A DNA stretch of 64,000 nucleotides from Nitrososphaerota archaeon (GTDB lineage: Archaea; Thermoproteota; Nitrososphaeria; Nitrososphaerales; Gagatemarchaeaceae): assembly GCA_027887045.1 (NCBI GenBank), contig JAPCJH010000001.1, positions 62,001-126,000 of the forward strand. Direction: 5' to 3'. This document shows positions 53,395 through 61,802 of the stretch, piece after piece. Position 1 is the first letter of the stretch. Every line of letters begins with the position of its first letter. The notes under the pieces were generated by a model. The model did not search any database. It worked only from the letters and a program-made list of their open reading frames with translations, and was not told where the DNA came from. A program made the translations under genes and the position numbers.

Positions 53395-53700
53395 ATGCGA
53401 ACCCCCCTGTTCTTCGCGGGTCTCATGACGACCGCACTGGGGGCGCTTTTCTTCCTTCTGGGCGCCCTCCTCCCGACTTCAGGCGGCGCAGTACCCTTCC
53501 TGTGGAGCGTACCTTTCGTCGCGGGAGGGCTGCTGATGGCGGGAATCGCTCCGTTCCTGAAAGAGAGCGAGGGACCGGTCGAAGCGCCCGCCGGATTCGG
53601 CTTCTGCGCCTTTTGTTCTTCCTACGTGAAGCTCGACGCGGAGAGATGCGATCATTGTGGGGGCCTCCAACCTTGGGCACGACAAAAGGTTGCAAGGTAG
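53395..53700 (+). CDS. Two-helix membrane protein with zinc ribbon
   Basis: 101 residues. Two membrane helices (FFAGLMTTALGALFFLLGAL and PFVAGGLLMAGIAPFL) are followed by a zinc ribbon CAFCSSYVKLDAERCDHCGG at about 72-91. Function unknown. TATA-like ACTATAAAGG at 53365-53374 is 21-30 bases before the ATG, so the mRNA is near-leaderless. Eight bases precede the DUF371 gene. Confidence 0.65.
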   Translation: MRTPLFFAGLMTTALGALFFLLGALLPTSGGAVPFLWSVPFVAGGLLMAGIAPFLKESEGPVEAPAGFGFCAFCSSYVKLDAERCDHCGGLQPWARQKVAR

Positions 53701-53707
53701 AACCCGA

Positions 53708-54166
53708 ATGACATTGGTTCAGGGAGAAGCCCCTCGAGTGATAGCAAAGGCAAGAGTCAACTTCTACGGCCACCCGATGATTCTCGCTCTGCACCCCACC
53801 ACGATCGAGATCACCAAAGACCGACAATTGACAAGGAGGGGTGATTGCATCATAGGCGTCTTGGCCGATAAGGCGGTCTCTGACCTCTCTCCCGAGATGA
53901 GGGAAGCCCTGGCGTCGGATCGGTCCCAGGTCAAGGTGAAGATTTTCGTGGACGATGCGATTTTCGTAGCCAAAGCGAGCGGGGACAGCAGACTCACCCT
54001 CTCAAACTCGAGGGACATCGTCCTTCGCACGAGCGAATTCGTCAACGAAAGGACCCTGGCAGTGAGGGCCGACCTCGCCGCCATCGACATCCCGAGAGGA
54101 GTTGTCGCGAAACTCCAGCGGCTCGGGGCACACGGCGTAATGGAAATCGAGGCATCCAACCGTTGA
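53708..54166 (+). CDS. DUF371 family protein
   Basis: 152 residues. IAKARVNFYGHPMILALHPT, TIEITKDRQLTRRGDCIIGV and LSPEMREALASDR match archaeal DUF371, a compact family with no known activity. The ATG at 53708 is used in preference to frames starting inside the previous gene. Its stop overlaps the next gene's TTG start (TTGA), so it is translationally coupled to an isoprenoid-type GHMP protein. Confidence 0.8.
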   Translation: MTLVQGEAPRVIAKARVNFYGHPMILALHPTTIEITKDRQLTRRGDCIIGVLADKAVSDLSPEMREALASDRSQVKVKIFVDDAIFVAKASGDSRLTLSNSRDIVLRTSEFVNERTLAVRADLAAIDIPRGVVAKLQRLGAHGVMEIEASNR

Positions 54167-55125
54167 GGAGGTACAGCGCGTCGGCTAACACGATGCAAGC
54201 CCTCGTCAAGTACCATGGACTCAGAGACTGGAAACTTCGGATCCCGTACCATGACAGCATCTCAGTCAACACGACCTCTCTCTCGACTCAAGCCACCTTG
54301 ACCGATGAACCAACTCAGGATCGGGGAGTATTCATCGGCGGGCGTAAGAGTGACGGAGCGGACTCCAGATTGGGGCCGGTCCTCGACCGTCTCTTGGGCC
54401 CTCGCGCTGACAAGGTGAGCTACAGGATTGACAGTGCCAATCTCCCTAAGATCAGGGCGAAGGGGCTCGGTTATTCATCTTCAGCCGGGGCAGCGCTCAC
54501 CCTCTTGTGCCACAGGGCCTATGTGGGGGGAAAGCCGAAACTGGAAGAGTTGTCGCGGGCCGCCAGGCTGTTCGCGGCATCGGCATCCCGATCGCTGGTG
54601 GGCGGGTTCTCGAGATTGTATGCCGGGAAGGACGACGAGGGGACGTACGCAAAGAGGTTCGCGGACCAACAAACGATGGACCTGAGGATGGTGATAGTTC
54701 CACTCCCCTCCAAAGTCCACACGGAAGACGCCCACAGAGAGGTGGAGACCTCGCCCTTCTTCCAAGCGAGGATCCGATCCGCGCAGGAGCGGTGCGATGA
54801 GATGGAGGAAGCCGTCCTGAAGAACGAACTGGAGAAACTTGGTGTCCTCGCAGAAAGGGACACCCTTGAACTGCACGCAATAACCATGACCGGTTCCCGG
54901 GGGATGCTCGTCATGTCGGAGGATTCGATAAGGGTGATAAGCAAGGTCAGGGAACTGAGGTCTGACGGCATGGACGCGTTCTTCTCGCTGCAGACCGGTC
55001 CGTCAGTTTTCATCAACACCTCGGAGAGGCATCAGAAGAAGGTCATGGAAGCGGTGAAGCGGCTGGGATATCGAGCCTATTACTCGAGCGTCGGAAGAGA
55101 AGCGAGGCTCGAGGACGAAACGTGA
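54163..55125 (+). CDS. Mevalonate-diphosphate-decarboxylase-like GHMP protein
   Basis: 320 residues from a TTG overlapping the DUF371 stop. SANTMQALVKYHGLRDWKLR (Lys16), IPYHDSISVNTTSL, GLGYSSSAGAALTLL and ASASRSLVGGFSRLYAG are the decarboxylase/mevalonate kinase-like motifs of this GHMP branch. In place of the usual Asp of the FDAGP motif it has Gln277 (SLQTGPSVF), so its chemistry may differ from the standard decarboxylase. Likely part of an archaeal mevalonate route: decarboxylase, phosphomevalonate or 3-kinase type. Confidence 0.82.
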   Translation: MRRYSASANTMQALVKYHGLRDWKLRIPYHDSISVNTTSLSTQATLTDEPTQDRGVFIGGRKSDGADSRLGPVLDRLLGPRADKVSYRIDSANLPKIRAKGLGYSSSAGAALTLLCHRAYVGGKPKLEELSRAARLFAASASRSLVGGFSRLYAGKDDEGTYAKRFADQQTMDLRMVIVPLPSKVHTEDAHREVETSPFFQARIRSAQERCDEMEEAVLKNELEKLGVLAERDTLELHAITMTGSRGMLVMSEDSIRVISKVRELRSDGMDAFFSLQTGPSVFINTSERHQKKVMEAVKRLGYRAYYSSVGREARLEDET

Positions 55126-55143
55126 ACGGTTGTCATCGGAGGC

Positions 55144-55377
55144 GTGGTCTTGGAGTCACGGAAAGGAGGCGCGAAGGCGAAGAACGTTGATGAGTACCTG
55201 AGGGACCTGGAAGAAGCAAAGAAGGAGAAGCCGGAGCAGGTAAAGGAGGCCCTCGAGCTGTACATCGACCTCTGGCGCAAGACGATTGAAAAGGGCATAA
55301 TCGAGGACACGGACGAAATAGACGTGGCACTCTCAAAGATTGACAAGGAGGGAGGATTGTACAAAGCTGCCGAGTGA
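55144..55377 (+). CDS. Small charged helical protein
   Basis: 77 residues from GTG. Lys/Glu-rich helix (YLRDLEEAKKEKPEQVKEAL), then ELYIDLWRKTIEKGIIEDTD. No named family. It follows the GHMP gene by 18 bases and probably belongs to the 53395-55377 transcription unit. Confidence 0.55.
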   Translation: MVLESRKGGAKAKNVDEYLRDLEEAKKEKPEQVKEALELYIDLWRKTIEKGIIEDTDEIDVALSKIDKEGGLYKAAE

Positions 55378-55396
55378 GTAATGCGGGGAGACTAAC

Positions 55397-56161
55397 TCAA
55401 TAGGTAACTTCGCCGCCGTCCAAAACGACCCCCTGCCCTGTGATGTAGCTGGACTCGTCGCTCGCGAGAAACAGCGCCAGGTTGGCGACCTCCTCCGGCT
55501 TCCCGAATCGCTTGAGCGGGATCGAGCTTTTGAGATCCTTCAGTCGGGATGGGCTGAGCCAGTTCACCCAGGAGGTCTCGATGGACCCGAGTATCATGCA
55601 ATTGACCCTGATCTTGGGGGCGAGCATCCTCGACAACATCTTTGTCATTCCGTATACCGCAGATTTTCCCGTAGCGTAAACGATCCCCTCGGTGTCCCCT
55701 GCGAGAGCGGGCGTCGACGAAACGTTCACCATGGCGCCTCCCCGCCTCATGAGGGGGACAGCCTCCTGGGAACAGAAGAAGGTTCCGTACACGTCAACAT
55801 TGAAGACCCGATTCCACATCACCTCGGTGATCTCCTTCAGAGGAGCGTTCCATATAGTGCCGTCAGCGAGCCCGGCGTTGTTCACCAAGACCTCCAGGCC
55901 ACCCAGCTTCCTCTTTATTCTAGCGAACATTTCCGAGATTTCTTTGCGCCTTGAAAGGTCGGCCTGGATGGCGAAGCCTTTCCCGCCCGCCCTCTTGATC
56001 GAATCGAGGACAGACGCTGCCTCCTCCTCCGATTTCCTGTAGTGTATGACGACCTCCGCACCCTCCATAGCGAACCGTTTCGCGATTGCCGCTCCGTTCC
56101 CCGTTGATGAGCCGGTAATGAGTGCCCGTTTCCCCGTCAGCCTCTGCTTTTTCCCCGTCAC
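55397..56161 (-). CDS. Short-chain dehydrogenase/reductase
   Basis: 254 residues. TGSSTGNGAAIAKRFA is the cofactor loop (His-Tyr-Arg following, HYRKSEEE, suggests NADP), NNAGLADG, VNVSSTPALAG and YATGKSAVYGMTK carry the catalytic Ser, Tyr and Lys. FabG-like in form; substrate unknown. Only 32 bases lie after the SET gene and it may be cotranscribed with it. Confidence 0.9.
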   Translation of the reverse strand: MTGKKQRLTGKRALITGSSTGNGAAIAKRFAMEGAEVVIHYRKSEEEAASVLDSIKRAGGKGFAIQADLSRRKEISEMFARIKRKLGGLEVLVNNAGLADGTIWNAPLKEITEVMWNRVFNVDVYGTFFCSQEAVPLMRRGGAMVNVSSTPALAGDTEGIVYATGKSAVYGMTKMLSRMLAPKIRVNCMILGSIETSWVNWLSPSRLKDLKSSIPLKRFGKPEEVANLALFLASDESSYITGQGVVLDGGEVTY

Positions 56162-56193
56162 TTGCGTCGGACGGGAACTCCAGTTTTCCCTAC

Positions 56194-56586
56194 TTAATCC
56201 TGTTGTCCCGTTGCCCGGTATTCAACGGGATTCGAGGGGTAGTAGGCCTTGTAGTTGATGAACATCTCTTCTCCGGCGTGAATTTCTTTTTCCACATACA
56301 AGGATGCCTCGACGGGTCCAAGGCCCTTCGGGGAGAACTCGAACCTGACGTTGGGGACCGGGTCGTGGTCGATGAAATTCGTCCAGCGGAACGGACTCCC
56401 CTGCGGCTCTTCGTCCCAAAACAACGATTCATCCAGTCGCAACGCGTAGCCATTCGAAGCTGTTGCTCGTACGAGGGTCGTGTGGAACGACAGCAGCCTC
56501 TCCCCTTTCGCATGGTCTTGAAGGAAAAAGACACCCGTTCCGTGGGGACACGCCTTCAATTCGACCAAGCCTTTGACTTCCTCCAT
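56194..56586 (-). CDS. Small SET-domain protein
   Basis: 130 residues. CPHGTGVFFLQDHAKGERLL corresponds to the SET-I opening, NFIDHDPVPNVRFEF to the NHS-PN motif, and LYVEKEIHAGEEMFINYKAY to the GEE-DY motif. This is the complete core of a SET lysine methyltransferase without pre/post domains. Targets in archaea may include chromatin proteins. It is divergent from the rhomboid gene. Confidence 0.75.
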   Translation of the reverse strand: MEEVKGLVELKACPHGTGVFFLQDHAKGERLLSFHTTLVRATASNGYALRLDESLFWDEEPQGSPFRWTNFIDHDPVPNVRFEFSPKGLGPVEASLYVEKEIHAGEEMFINYKAYYPSNPVEYRATGQQD

Positions 56587-56652
56587 GGTGAAATCAGGTA
56601 GTCTTCGCGATGTTTCGCACGTCTTATTTCTTCCGTCAAGATCGAGGAGAAG

Positions 56653-56662
56653 CGATTATATT
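56653..56662 (+). promoter_or_regulatory. TATA box of the rhomboid gene
   Basis: CGATTATATT places transcription near 56680, well before the first TTG at 56751, and so supports the longer reading of the rhomboid gene. Confidence 0.45.
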
Positions 56663-56693
56663 CGCGTGGATGTCTCCGAAGAATTGAAGGTTC

Positions 56694-57380
56694 CTGCTTC
56701 CTCTCTATGATCTGAATCGCCCGAGCAGAACCCCTTACGTCAACTGGGGCTTGATAGTGTTCAATGTCTTGGTGTTCCTGGGTGAACTAGCCGCGACGAA
56801 CAACTTTGACATTCAGCCTACGGAAAATCTGTTCGCCCAGTATGGAGCCGTGCCTTACTACATCCACTTCGCATTGAACGGGATAGGCGTGCTGCGCCTG
56901 GGGACGCTGGTTACCTCGATGTTCCTCCACGCGGGACTCTGGCACGTCGGTGGAAACATGCTGTTCCTGTTCGTGTTCGGTGACAACGTCGAGGACGCGC
57001 TCGGGCACGGGAAGTACCTCGGCTTCTACCTCCTCTCTGGCGTTGCGGGGGGTCTCACCCAAGTGTTCCTGGCTTTGTTGAATGGACCTCCTGACATCTA
57101 CATCCCAAGCGTCGGAGCCTCAGGGGCCATCTCCGGTGTCCTTGCGGCGTATCTTGTTTTCTTCCCGAAGGCCAGGGTCCTTTCTATTCTTGGGTACTTC
57201 ATCGTGCCGATCAGGGCGTTCTGGTTCATCGGGGTTTGGTTCCTCATACAGCTCCTCTTTTCGTACGTCGGAGCTGACACCGGAGTGGCGTACGGGGCGC
57301 ACGTGGGTGGGTTCGTCTTCGGGCTGGTCCTCGCTGGAATCGCCAGATTGTTCATTCGTGTGAGGGAGCTGGAACCGTGA
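56694..57380 (+). CDS. Rhomboid family intramembrane serine protease
   Basis: Six helices; GASGAISGVLAAYL holds the catalytic Ser, AHVGGFVFGLVLAG the catalytic His, and HAGLWHVGGNMLFLFVFGDN the conserved loop. It cleaves membrane proteins within the bilayer. The family N-terminus (LPLYDLNRPSRTPYVNW) is encoded upstream of the first TTG (56751), and no ATG, GTG or TTG precedes it in frame before a stop at 56685, so I place the start at CTG 56694. With TTG the protein would be 209 residues and lose that part. Its stop overlaps the methyltransferase gene. Confidence 0.88.
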   Translation: MLPLYDLNRPSRTPYVNWGLIVFNVLVFLGELAATNNFDIQPTENLFAQYGAVPYYIHFALNGIGVLRLGTLVTSMFLHAGLWHVGGNMLFLFVFGDNVEDALGHGKYLGFYLLSGVAGGLTQVFLALLNGPPDIYIPSVGASGAISGVLAAYLVFFPKARVLSILGYFIVPIRAFWFIGVWFLIQLLFSYVGADTGVAYGAHVGGFVFGLVLAGIARLFIRVRELEP

Positions 57381-57907
57381 AGCGTTCCATCGGAGAAAGA
57401 TTCAGGGCTAGGTTCGAAAAACCGTACGAGTGGCTCGGCAAGATGGGTGTCTCGAGCGGGGGGACGGCCGCCGACATCGGGGCAGGAGGCGGATTCTACA
57501 CGATTACGGCAGCCGAAACGGTAGGCAGTGCAGGTCGGGTCTACGCCGTGGAACCGGACGCGGAGAAGTCAGAAAAACTTGGAAAGAGAGTCGCGGTCGA
57601 AAAGTTGGAGAACGTCATCCTTGTCCCGTCGGGGGCGGAAGACCTACGCCAGATCCCCTCTGACACGGTTGATGTCGCGTTCTCAGTCCGTTCGTTCCAT
57701 CACTTTTCGGACAAACACGCTGCGCTCAACGAGATAAAGCGCGTTCTCAAGCCCGGCGGAGTGTTCTACCTTAGGGACATCTTCTGGGGTCAGATCTTCA
57801 GGCACGGGACGCGAAGGGAGGAGGTGCCGATCCTCTCGAACGCGGGGTTCCAAAAGGTAGAATTGCTCGACGCAGGTAGGTCCTTAAGAGCTAGACTCAC
57901 AAAGTAA
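57377..57907 (+). CDS. Class I SAM-dependent methyltransferase
   Basis: 176 residues from a GTG in the rhomboid stop (GTGA). ADIGAGGGFYTITAAETVG is motif I, YAVEPDAEKSEKLGKRV is motif II, and LKPGGVFYLRDIF is motif IV/V. UbiE-like in form; the substrate is unknown. Short for the class, with a reduced C-terminal part. Confidence 0.85.
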   Translation: MKRSIGERFRARFEKPYEWLGKMGVSSGGTAADIGAGGGFYTITAAETVGSAGRVYAVEPDAEKSEKLGKRVAVEKLENVILVPSGAEDLRQIPSDTVDVAFSVRSFHHFSDKHAALNEIKRVLKPGGVFYLRDIFWGQIFRHGTRREEVPILSNAGFQKVELLDAGRSLRARLTK

Positions 57908-57909
57908 TC

Positions 57910-58419
57910 CTAAGGCCTGGGCGCTCTTTCTCTTGCGCTCGCGCCAACTGAGTATTTCCTCAGGAACTCCAGGTTGAAGAGGGAAGTCAGCGCCGAGTTT
58001 TTCACGATGTCGGCCCTGTCGTTGACCGCGAGCCTCAATGTTTTTTCCGCGTCAGCGCTACCTATGGAGCCGAGAGCAGCGGCTGCCTCGTGCCTCACGA
58101 TAGCGTCGGGGTCAGCCACGACGGCCTTCTCGAGGGCCTTGTTCCCTTCTGAGAGACCAATCTGTCCTAGCGAAAACGCGGCTTCGTGCCGAACGAGCGG
58201 GTCCGGGTCCTTTTGAAGGACATCGGAGAGGACTGGTACGGACTTCTCGCCCCCTATTTCGGCGAGGATGCAGACCGCGTGCACTCTGAGGACGAGGCTG
58301 GATTCCCCCTTTAGGACGTTGACGATATAGAGTTCATCCTTCTTTTGGAAAGCCTCCTCCATCCCCTTCATGATTTCCATGCAGTGGGCTTCGTCCCTCA
58401 TCACCTCACGAGTGTACAT
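57910..58419 (-). CDS. HEAT-repeat protein
   Basis: 169 residues in about four HEAT units, each near 31 residues (SLVLRVHAVCILAEIGGEKS, PLVRHEAAFSLGQIGLSEGN, AIVRHEAAAALGSIGSADAE). The PBS-lyase-like repeats are typical of small scaffolds such as the deoxyhypusine hydroxylase family; without the catalytic His-Glu pairs seen here, that enzyme is unlikely. It converges on the methyltransferase gene. Confidence 0.75.
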   Translation of the reverse strand: MYTREVMRDEAHCMEIMKGMEEAFQKKDELYIVNVLKGESSLVLRVHAVCILAEIGGEKSVPVLSDVLQKDPDPLVRHEAAFSLGQIGLSEGNKALEKAVVADPDAIVRHEAAAALGSIGSADAEKTLRLAVNDRADIVKNSALTSLFNLEFLRKYSVGASARERAPRP

Positions 58420-58477
58420 CGTTCCGTCCTCCTCGCTCGACCAGCTATAAACTGAATGAAAAAGCGGTAGGAATAGC

Positions 58478-59626
58478 TCATCCCAGCGCGACTGCCAGGT
58501 CGTGAATCAAGTCATCCGCGTCCTCTATCCCAACTGAGAGTCGGACAAGATTGTCGGTTATCCCCAACTTCACCCGCTCTCCCCTCGGGACGCTCGCGTG
58601 AGTCATGGACGCCGGGTGTTCGACCAGCGATTCGACGCCGCCGAGGCTCTCGGCAAGCGCGAAGATCTTCACCCTGCCAAGGAATCTTCTGACTTCGGGG
58701 AGGCCACCATCAACGTCGAAAGAGAGCATCCCGCCGAACCCCTTCATCTGACGTTTCGCGAGGTTGAACTGAGGATGAATTTTGAGCCCCGGATAACGGA
58801 CATTCTTCGCCTTTGGGTGGGACAGGAGGAACTTGGCGATTTTCATTGCGTTCTCCTGATGTCTTTCCATGCGCAGGGGGAGCGTCTTAGAACCCCGGAG
58901 CGCGAGGAAGGAGTCGAAGGGGGAGAGGATCGCTCCAAGAGCGTTCTGGTTGAATCTAAGCTCTTCGTAGAGTTTCTTGTCTGAGAGCATCAGGGCGCCC
59001 CCGACCGAATCGCTGTGCCCGCTGATGAATTTCGTCACGCTGTGCACCGCGACGTCTGCCCCCAGCTTCAAAGGGTTCTGAAAATAAGGGCTCATGAAAG
59101 TGTTGTCGACGACCGTAATCGCGCCCCTCCGCTTCGCGACCCTCGATAAGGCCCTGATATCGCTCAGAGTCAGGAGCGGGTTCGTGGGAGTCTCCAGCCA
59201 TACCATCTTGGTGTTCTTCCGGAACCCGTCCATCACTCTTGAAGTCAGTCGCGCATCTACGAAGGAGATGGACACTCCGAACCGCGACAGGGTGTGGACG
59301 AAGAGCCTGCGGGTGCCTCCGTAGAGATCGTCCGAGGCGACGACGTGATCCCCCTTTCTCAGAACCGTAAGCGCGAGGGTTGTTTCCGCAGCGAGTCCCG
59401 ACGCGAAGGCGAGGGCATACTTAGAATCTTCAAGCGCGGCAAGCCTAACCTCTAGAGCGTGTCTGGTGGGGTTCCCAGTCCGGGAATATTCGTAACCTCG
59501 GGTAGGCTTGTCTACATCTTTTCGCGCGAAGGTCGCGGACAGATGAATCGGTATGACGACGTCGCCGCTCCCCGAATCAAGATCAGGTTCTTCCCCGGCA
59601 TGAACCGCCTTAGTGGCGAACTTCAA
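58478..59626 (-). CDS. Cystathionine gamma-lyase/synthase
   Basis: 382 residues, PLP enzyme of the Cys/Met family. TRGYEYSRTGNPTRHALEV, DNTFMSPYFQNPLKLGADV and SVTKFISGHSDSVGGAL (PLP Lys) with SLGGVESLVEHPASMTH at the end. Next to a cystathionine beta-synthase-like gene 4 bases upstream it likely acts as the gamma-lyase releasing cysteine; gamma-synthase activity is the alternative. Provides cysteine for SufS. Confidence 0.92.
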   Translation of the reverse strand: MKFATKAVHAGEEPDLDSGSGDVVIPIHLSATFARKDVDKPTRGYEYSRTGNPTRHALEVRLAALEDSKYALAFASGLAAETTLALTVLRKGDHVVASDDLYGGTRRLFVHTLSRFGVSISFVDARLTSRVMDGFRKNTKMVWLETPTNPLLTLSDIRALSRVAKRRGAITVVDNTFMSPYFQNPLKLGADVAVHSVTKFISGHSDSVGGALMLSDKKLYEELRFNQNALGAILSPFDSFLALRGSKTLPLRMERHQENAMKIAKFLLSHPKAKNVRYPGLKIHPQFNLAKRQMKGFGGMLSFDVDGGLPEVRRFLGRVKIFALAESLGGVESLVEHPASMTHASVPRGERVKLGITDNLVRLSVGIEDADDLIHDLAVALG

Positions 59627-59630
59627 CCGA

Positions 59631-61004
59631 TCATCTCTTTGTCAGGTAGTTTATCACGTCGATGGTCGTTATTATCCCTGCAATCTTCTTCTTCTCGATT
59701 ACCAGTGCGGCGTTCTTGTCTTTCAAGAGATTGAATACGTCGAGGATCTTGTCCCCTTTCCTCACGAACGGCAGCGGATCATCCATTACCTGCTCTATGC
59801 TCTGGGTCTGCGAGACCTTCCCGGAACTCAACTTTTTCATCACGCTCATCTCCCTGATGCTCCCGACGGCCGCGCCATCCTTGACGACGGGAAGGTGAGA
59901 GATCCCGTACCTTTTCATCAAACTGATGGCGTCCTCCAAACTGTCTTTCGGAGAGACCGAGATAACCTCCCCAATCTTCTTGGGCTTGGCCCTCAATATG
60001 TCCTTTACCGCGATTCGCTCTTCCTTCGACGCTATGTAGCCGTACTCGGTCATCCAGTCGTCGGAATAGAATTTGTTCAAGTAATTACGACCCGTATCGG
60101 GAAGGATGACCACTATCACTTTCCTCTTAGGGTACTTCTTTGCGATTTTCAGCGCTCCGAATACGGCAGCACCCGAGGATCCCCCAGCGAGAATCCCCTC
60201 CTCTCTGGCGAGACGCCGGGCAGTGAGGAACGCGTCGGCGTCGGATACTGGAATCATCTCGTCGATTACCTTGAAATCGAGTGTTGTCGGCCTGAAGTCT
60301 TCTCCGATGCCTTCCGTCCTGTAGCTGTGGTACGCCCCCTTGGTTCCCTCGAACCAGTGATGGAGGAGGGAGCCTTCCGGGTCGACCCCGACGACCTTCA
60401 CCTTGGGATTCTTCTTCTTGAGAAATCTACCGGTCCCAGATATGGTGCCGCCGGTCCCGACCCCGCAGACCAGGACGTCAATCTTGCCCCCAGTCTGGTC
60501 CCAGATCTCCGGACCCGTGGTCCTGTGATGCGCATCGGGATTCGCTTTGTTCGCGTACTGGTTCGGCATGAACGAGTGAGGTGTTTCCTTGACGATCCTC
60601 TCCGCGACCCTCACGTAGCTCGCAGGGTGGTCGGGGGAAACGGTTGACGGAGTAACGATCACCTTGGCGCCGTAGGCCTTCAGGAGATCGATCTTCTCCC
60701 TGCTCATCTTGTCAGGGACGGTGAAGATTACTTGATACCCCCTCAATACTCCGACGAGGGCTAGCCCCGCCCCCGTGTTCCCAGAGGTGGGTTCTACGAT
60801 GACATCGCCCGGCTTGATTATCCCGCGTTTTTCTGCGTCAAGAATCATCGACAGGCCGACTCTGTCCTTAACACTCCCACCAGGGTTCATGAACTCCAGT
60901 TTCGCGAAGATTGACGGCTTGACTCCTCTCCCGACCTTGCTCAACCTTACCAGAGGAGTGTGCCCGATGAGATCTACGATGCTGTCATATGGGTGGTCGC
61001 TCAT
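59631..61004 (-). CDS. Cystathionine beta-synthase-like enzyme with CBS domains
   Basis: 457 residues from the ATG at 61004. The PLP part has NPGGSVKDRVGLSMI (PLP Lys), PTSGNTGAGLALVG and GGSSGAAVFGALKIA. Two CBS modules fill about 325-457 (VISVSPKDSLEDAISLMKRY and FVRKGDKILDVFNLLKDKNA), a known regulatory tandem. The enzyme joins serine (or O-acetylserine) and homocysteine. With the next gene it makes the reverse transsulfuration route. A TATA-like box (GCTTAATCT) at about 61036-61044 fits this start better than the earlier ATG at 61025. Confidence 0.92.
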   Translation of the reverse strand: MSDHPYDSIVDLIGHTPLVRLSKVGRGVKPSIFAKLEFMNPGGSVKDRVGLSMILDAEKRGIIKPGDVIVEPTSGNTGAGLALVGVLRGYQVIFTVPDKMSREKIDLLKAYGAKVIVTPSTVSPDHPASYVRVAERIVKETPHSFMPNQYANKANPDAHHRTTGPEIWDQTGGKIDVLVCGVGTGGTISGTGRFLKKKNPKVKVVGVDPEGSLLHHWFEGTKGAYHSYRTEGIGEDFRPTTLDFKVIDEMIPVSDADAFLTARRLAREEGILAGGSSGAAVFGALKIAKKYPKRKVIVVILPDTGRNYLNKFYSDDWMTEYGYIASKEERIAVKDILRAKPKKIGEVISVSPKDSLEDAISLMKRYGISHLPVVKDGAAVGSIREMSVMKKLSSGKVSQTQSIEQVMDDPLPFVRKGDKILDVFNLLKDKNAALVIEKKKIAGIITTIDVINYLTKR

Positions 61005-61070
61005 CCTCTCTCGAGCACACACCAAAGCTTCAGTAGATTAAGCTAATCGTGCGCGCCAGCGGTCAGAATG

Positions 61071-61589
61071 TCACTGAGCCGCCCCCCGCGATTCGAAGAG
61101 TCTTGCTATTTTCACCCTTCGCATGAGCAAACGAGCGCCGAAGCCGATGGCGACGAGTCCCGAGACTTCGAGGGTGGTCGACGCCACGAAAAGTCCCTGG
61201 AGGTACTGTTGCAGGGAAGGGGCACACCCATCAAGACAACGTGGTCCGATGTCTTGCAGATTAGCCAAGTAAACAAACACTGCAAAGAGAATCGCCAAGA
61301 CCCCCGCCGACAACAGCGCTGAGCCCAGGAAGGGTCGCCCTGGCTTGGCAGTTCTCCCGCTGATAATTGCAAGTGATAGGGTGACACCAAAGAACAAGAA
61401 GCCGAGGGCAGCCAGGGCCGCGAGGACAGAGACTCCAGAATAGGGATACAAAATTTCTGGAAGCCCGTTCGACTGCGTCGTCTCTACCCTGATGTTGCCT
61501 GAGAATATCGCCAACAAGTACAATAGTGCGGAGTCGATGTAAGAAGAGATCGCGACCAGTGATTCGCTTTTTTTCGGAACGGCCACCAT
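61071..61589 (-). CDS. Four-helix membrane protein, unknown function
   Basis: 172 residues with hydrophobic stretches near 14-29, 51-80, 93-110 and 135-155 (SVLAALAALGFLFFGVTLSL, LGSALLSAGVLAILFAVFVY) and two cysteines in an external loop (RCLDGCAPS). No family recognised. The region 61005-61070 before the next gene is short. Confidence 0.6.
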   Translation of the reverse strand: MVAVPKKSESLVAISSYIDSALLYLLAIFSGNIRVETTQSNGLPEILYPYSGVSVLAALAALGFLFFGVTLSLAIISGRTAKPGRPFLGSALLSAGVLAILFAVFVYLANLQDIGPRCLDGCAPSLQQYLQGLFVASTTLEVSGLVAIGFGARLLMRRVKIARLFESRGAAQ

Positions 61590-61640
61590 TAATTCAGAGA
61601 CCGCCGACGTATTTGAAGATGGTTTTCATTGTGGCGAACG

Positions 61641-61680
61641 GCATTGGGTGGGATTCGAACCCATCTAGTCAGACCGAGGA
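61641..61680 (-). pseudogene. tRNA 3'-half-like fragment
   Basis: On the minus strand ATGGGTTCGAATCCCAC looks like a T-arm (one mismatch), followed by CCAATGC, which would need a 5' half GCATTGG. I find none nearby, and the discriminator and CCA do not follow. It is probably a decayed tRNA or an unrecognised intron-bearing one. Confidence 0.3.
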
Positions 61681-61756
61681 CTTCATGAGGCATAAAAGGA
61701 GTAATGGCGGGCCTGGTGGGATTCGAACCCACGACTTACTGGTTAAGAGCCAGCCG

Positions 61757-61770
61757 TTTTAGGTCATACT
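61757..61770 (-). other. tRNA-Lys intron 2, 14 bases
   Basis: AGTATGACCTAAAA interrupts the 3' strand of the D stem (GAG then C). Its TGACCT can pair with AGGTTA of the D arm (6 bp with one G-U), leaving the 5' splice point in a 7-base loop and the 3' point in an A-rich bulge, a relaxed bulge-helix-loop form. Exact borders may shift by one or two bases. Confidence 0.7.
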
Positions 61771-61781
61771 CTCTAACCTGG

Positions 61782-61802
61782 CTACCCGCAGAGTAATCTG
61801 CT
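61782..61802 (-). other. tRNA-Lys intron 1, 21 bases
   Basis: A 21-base insertion in the D-loop after CTCAG. It begins a hairpin with CAGAG/CTCTG and a 7-base loop. The second 5' half at 62598-62625 lacks it, which sets the border within one base. Confidence 0.7.

Noticed and set aside
57910..58419. HEAT-repeat protein as deoxyhypusine hydroxylase
   Set aside because: The paired His-Glu metal motifs of that enzyme are not present in the repeats.
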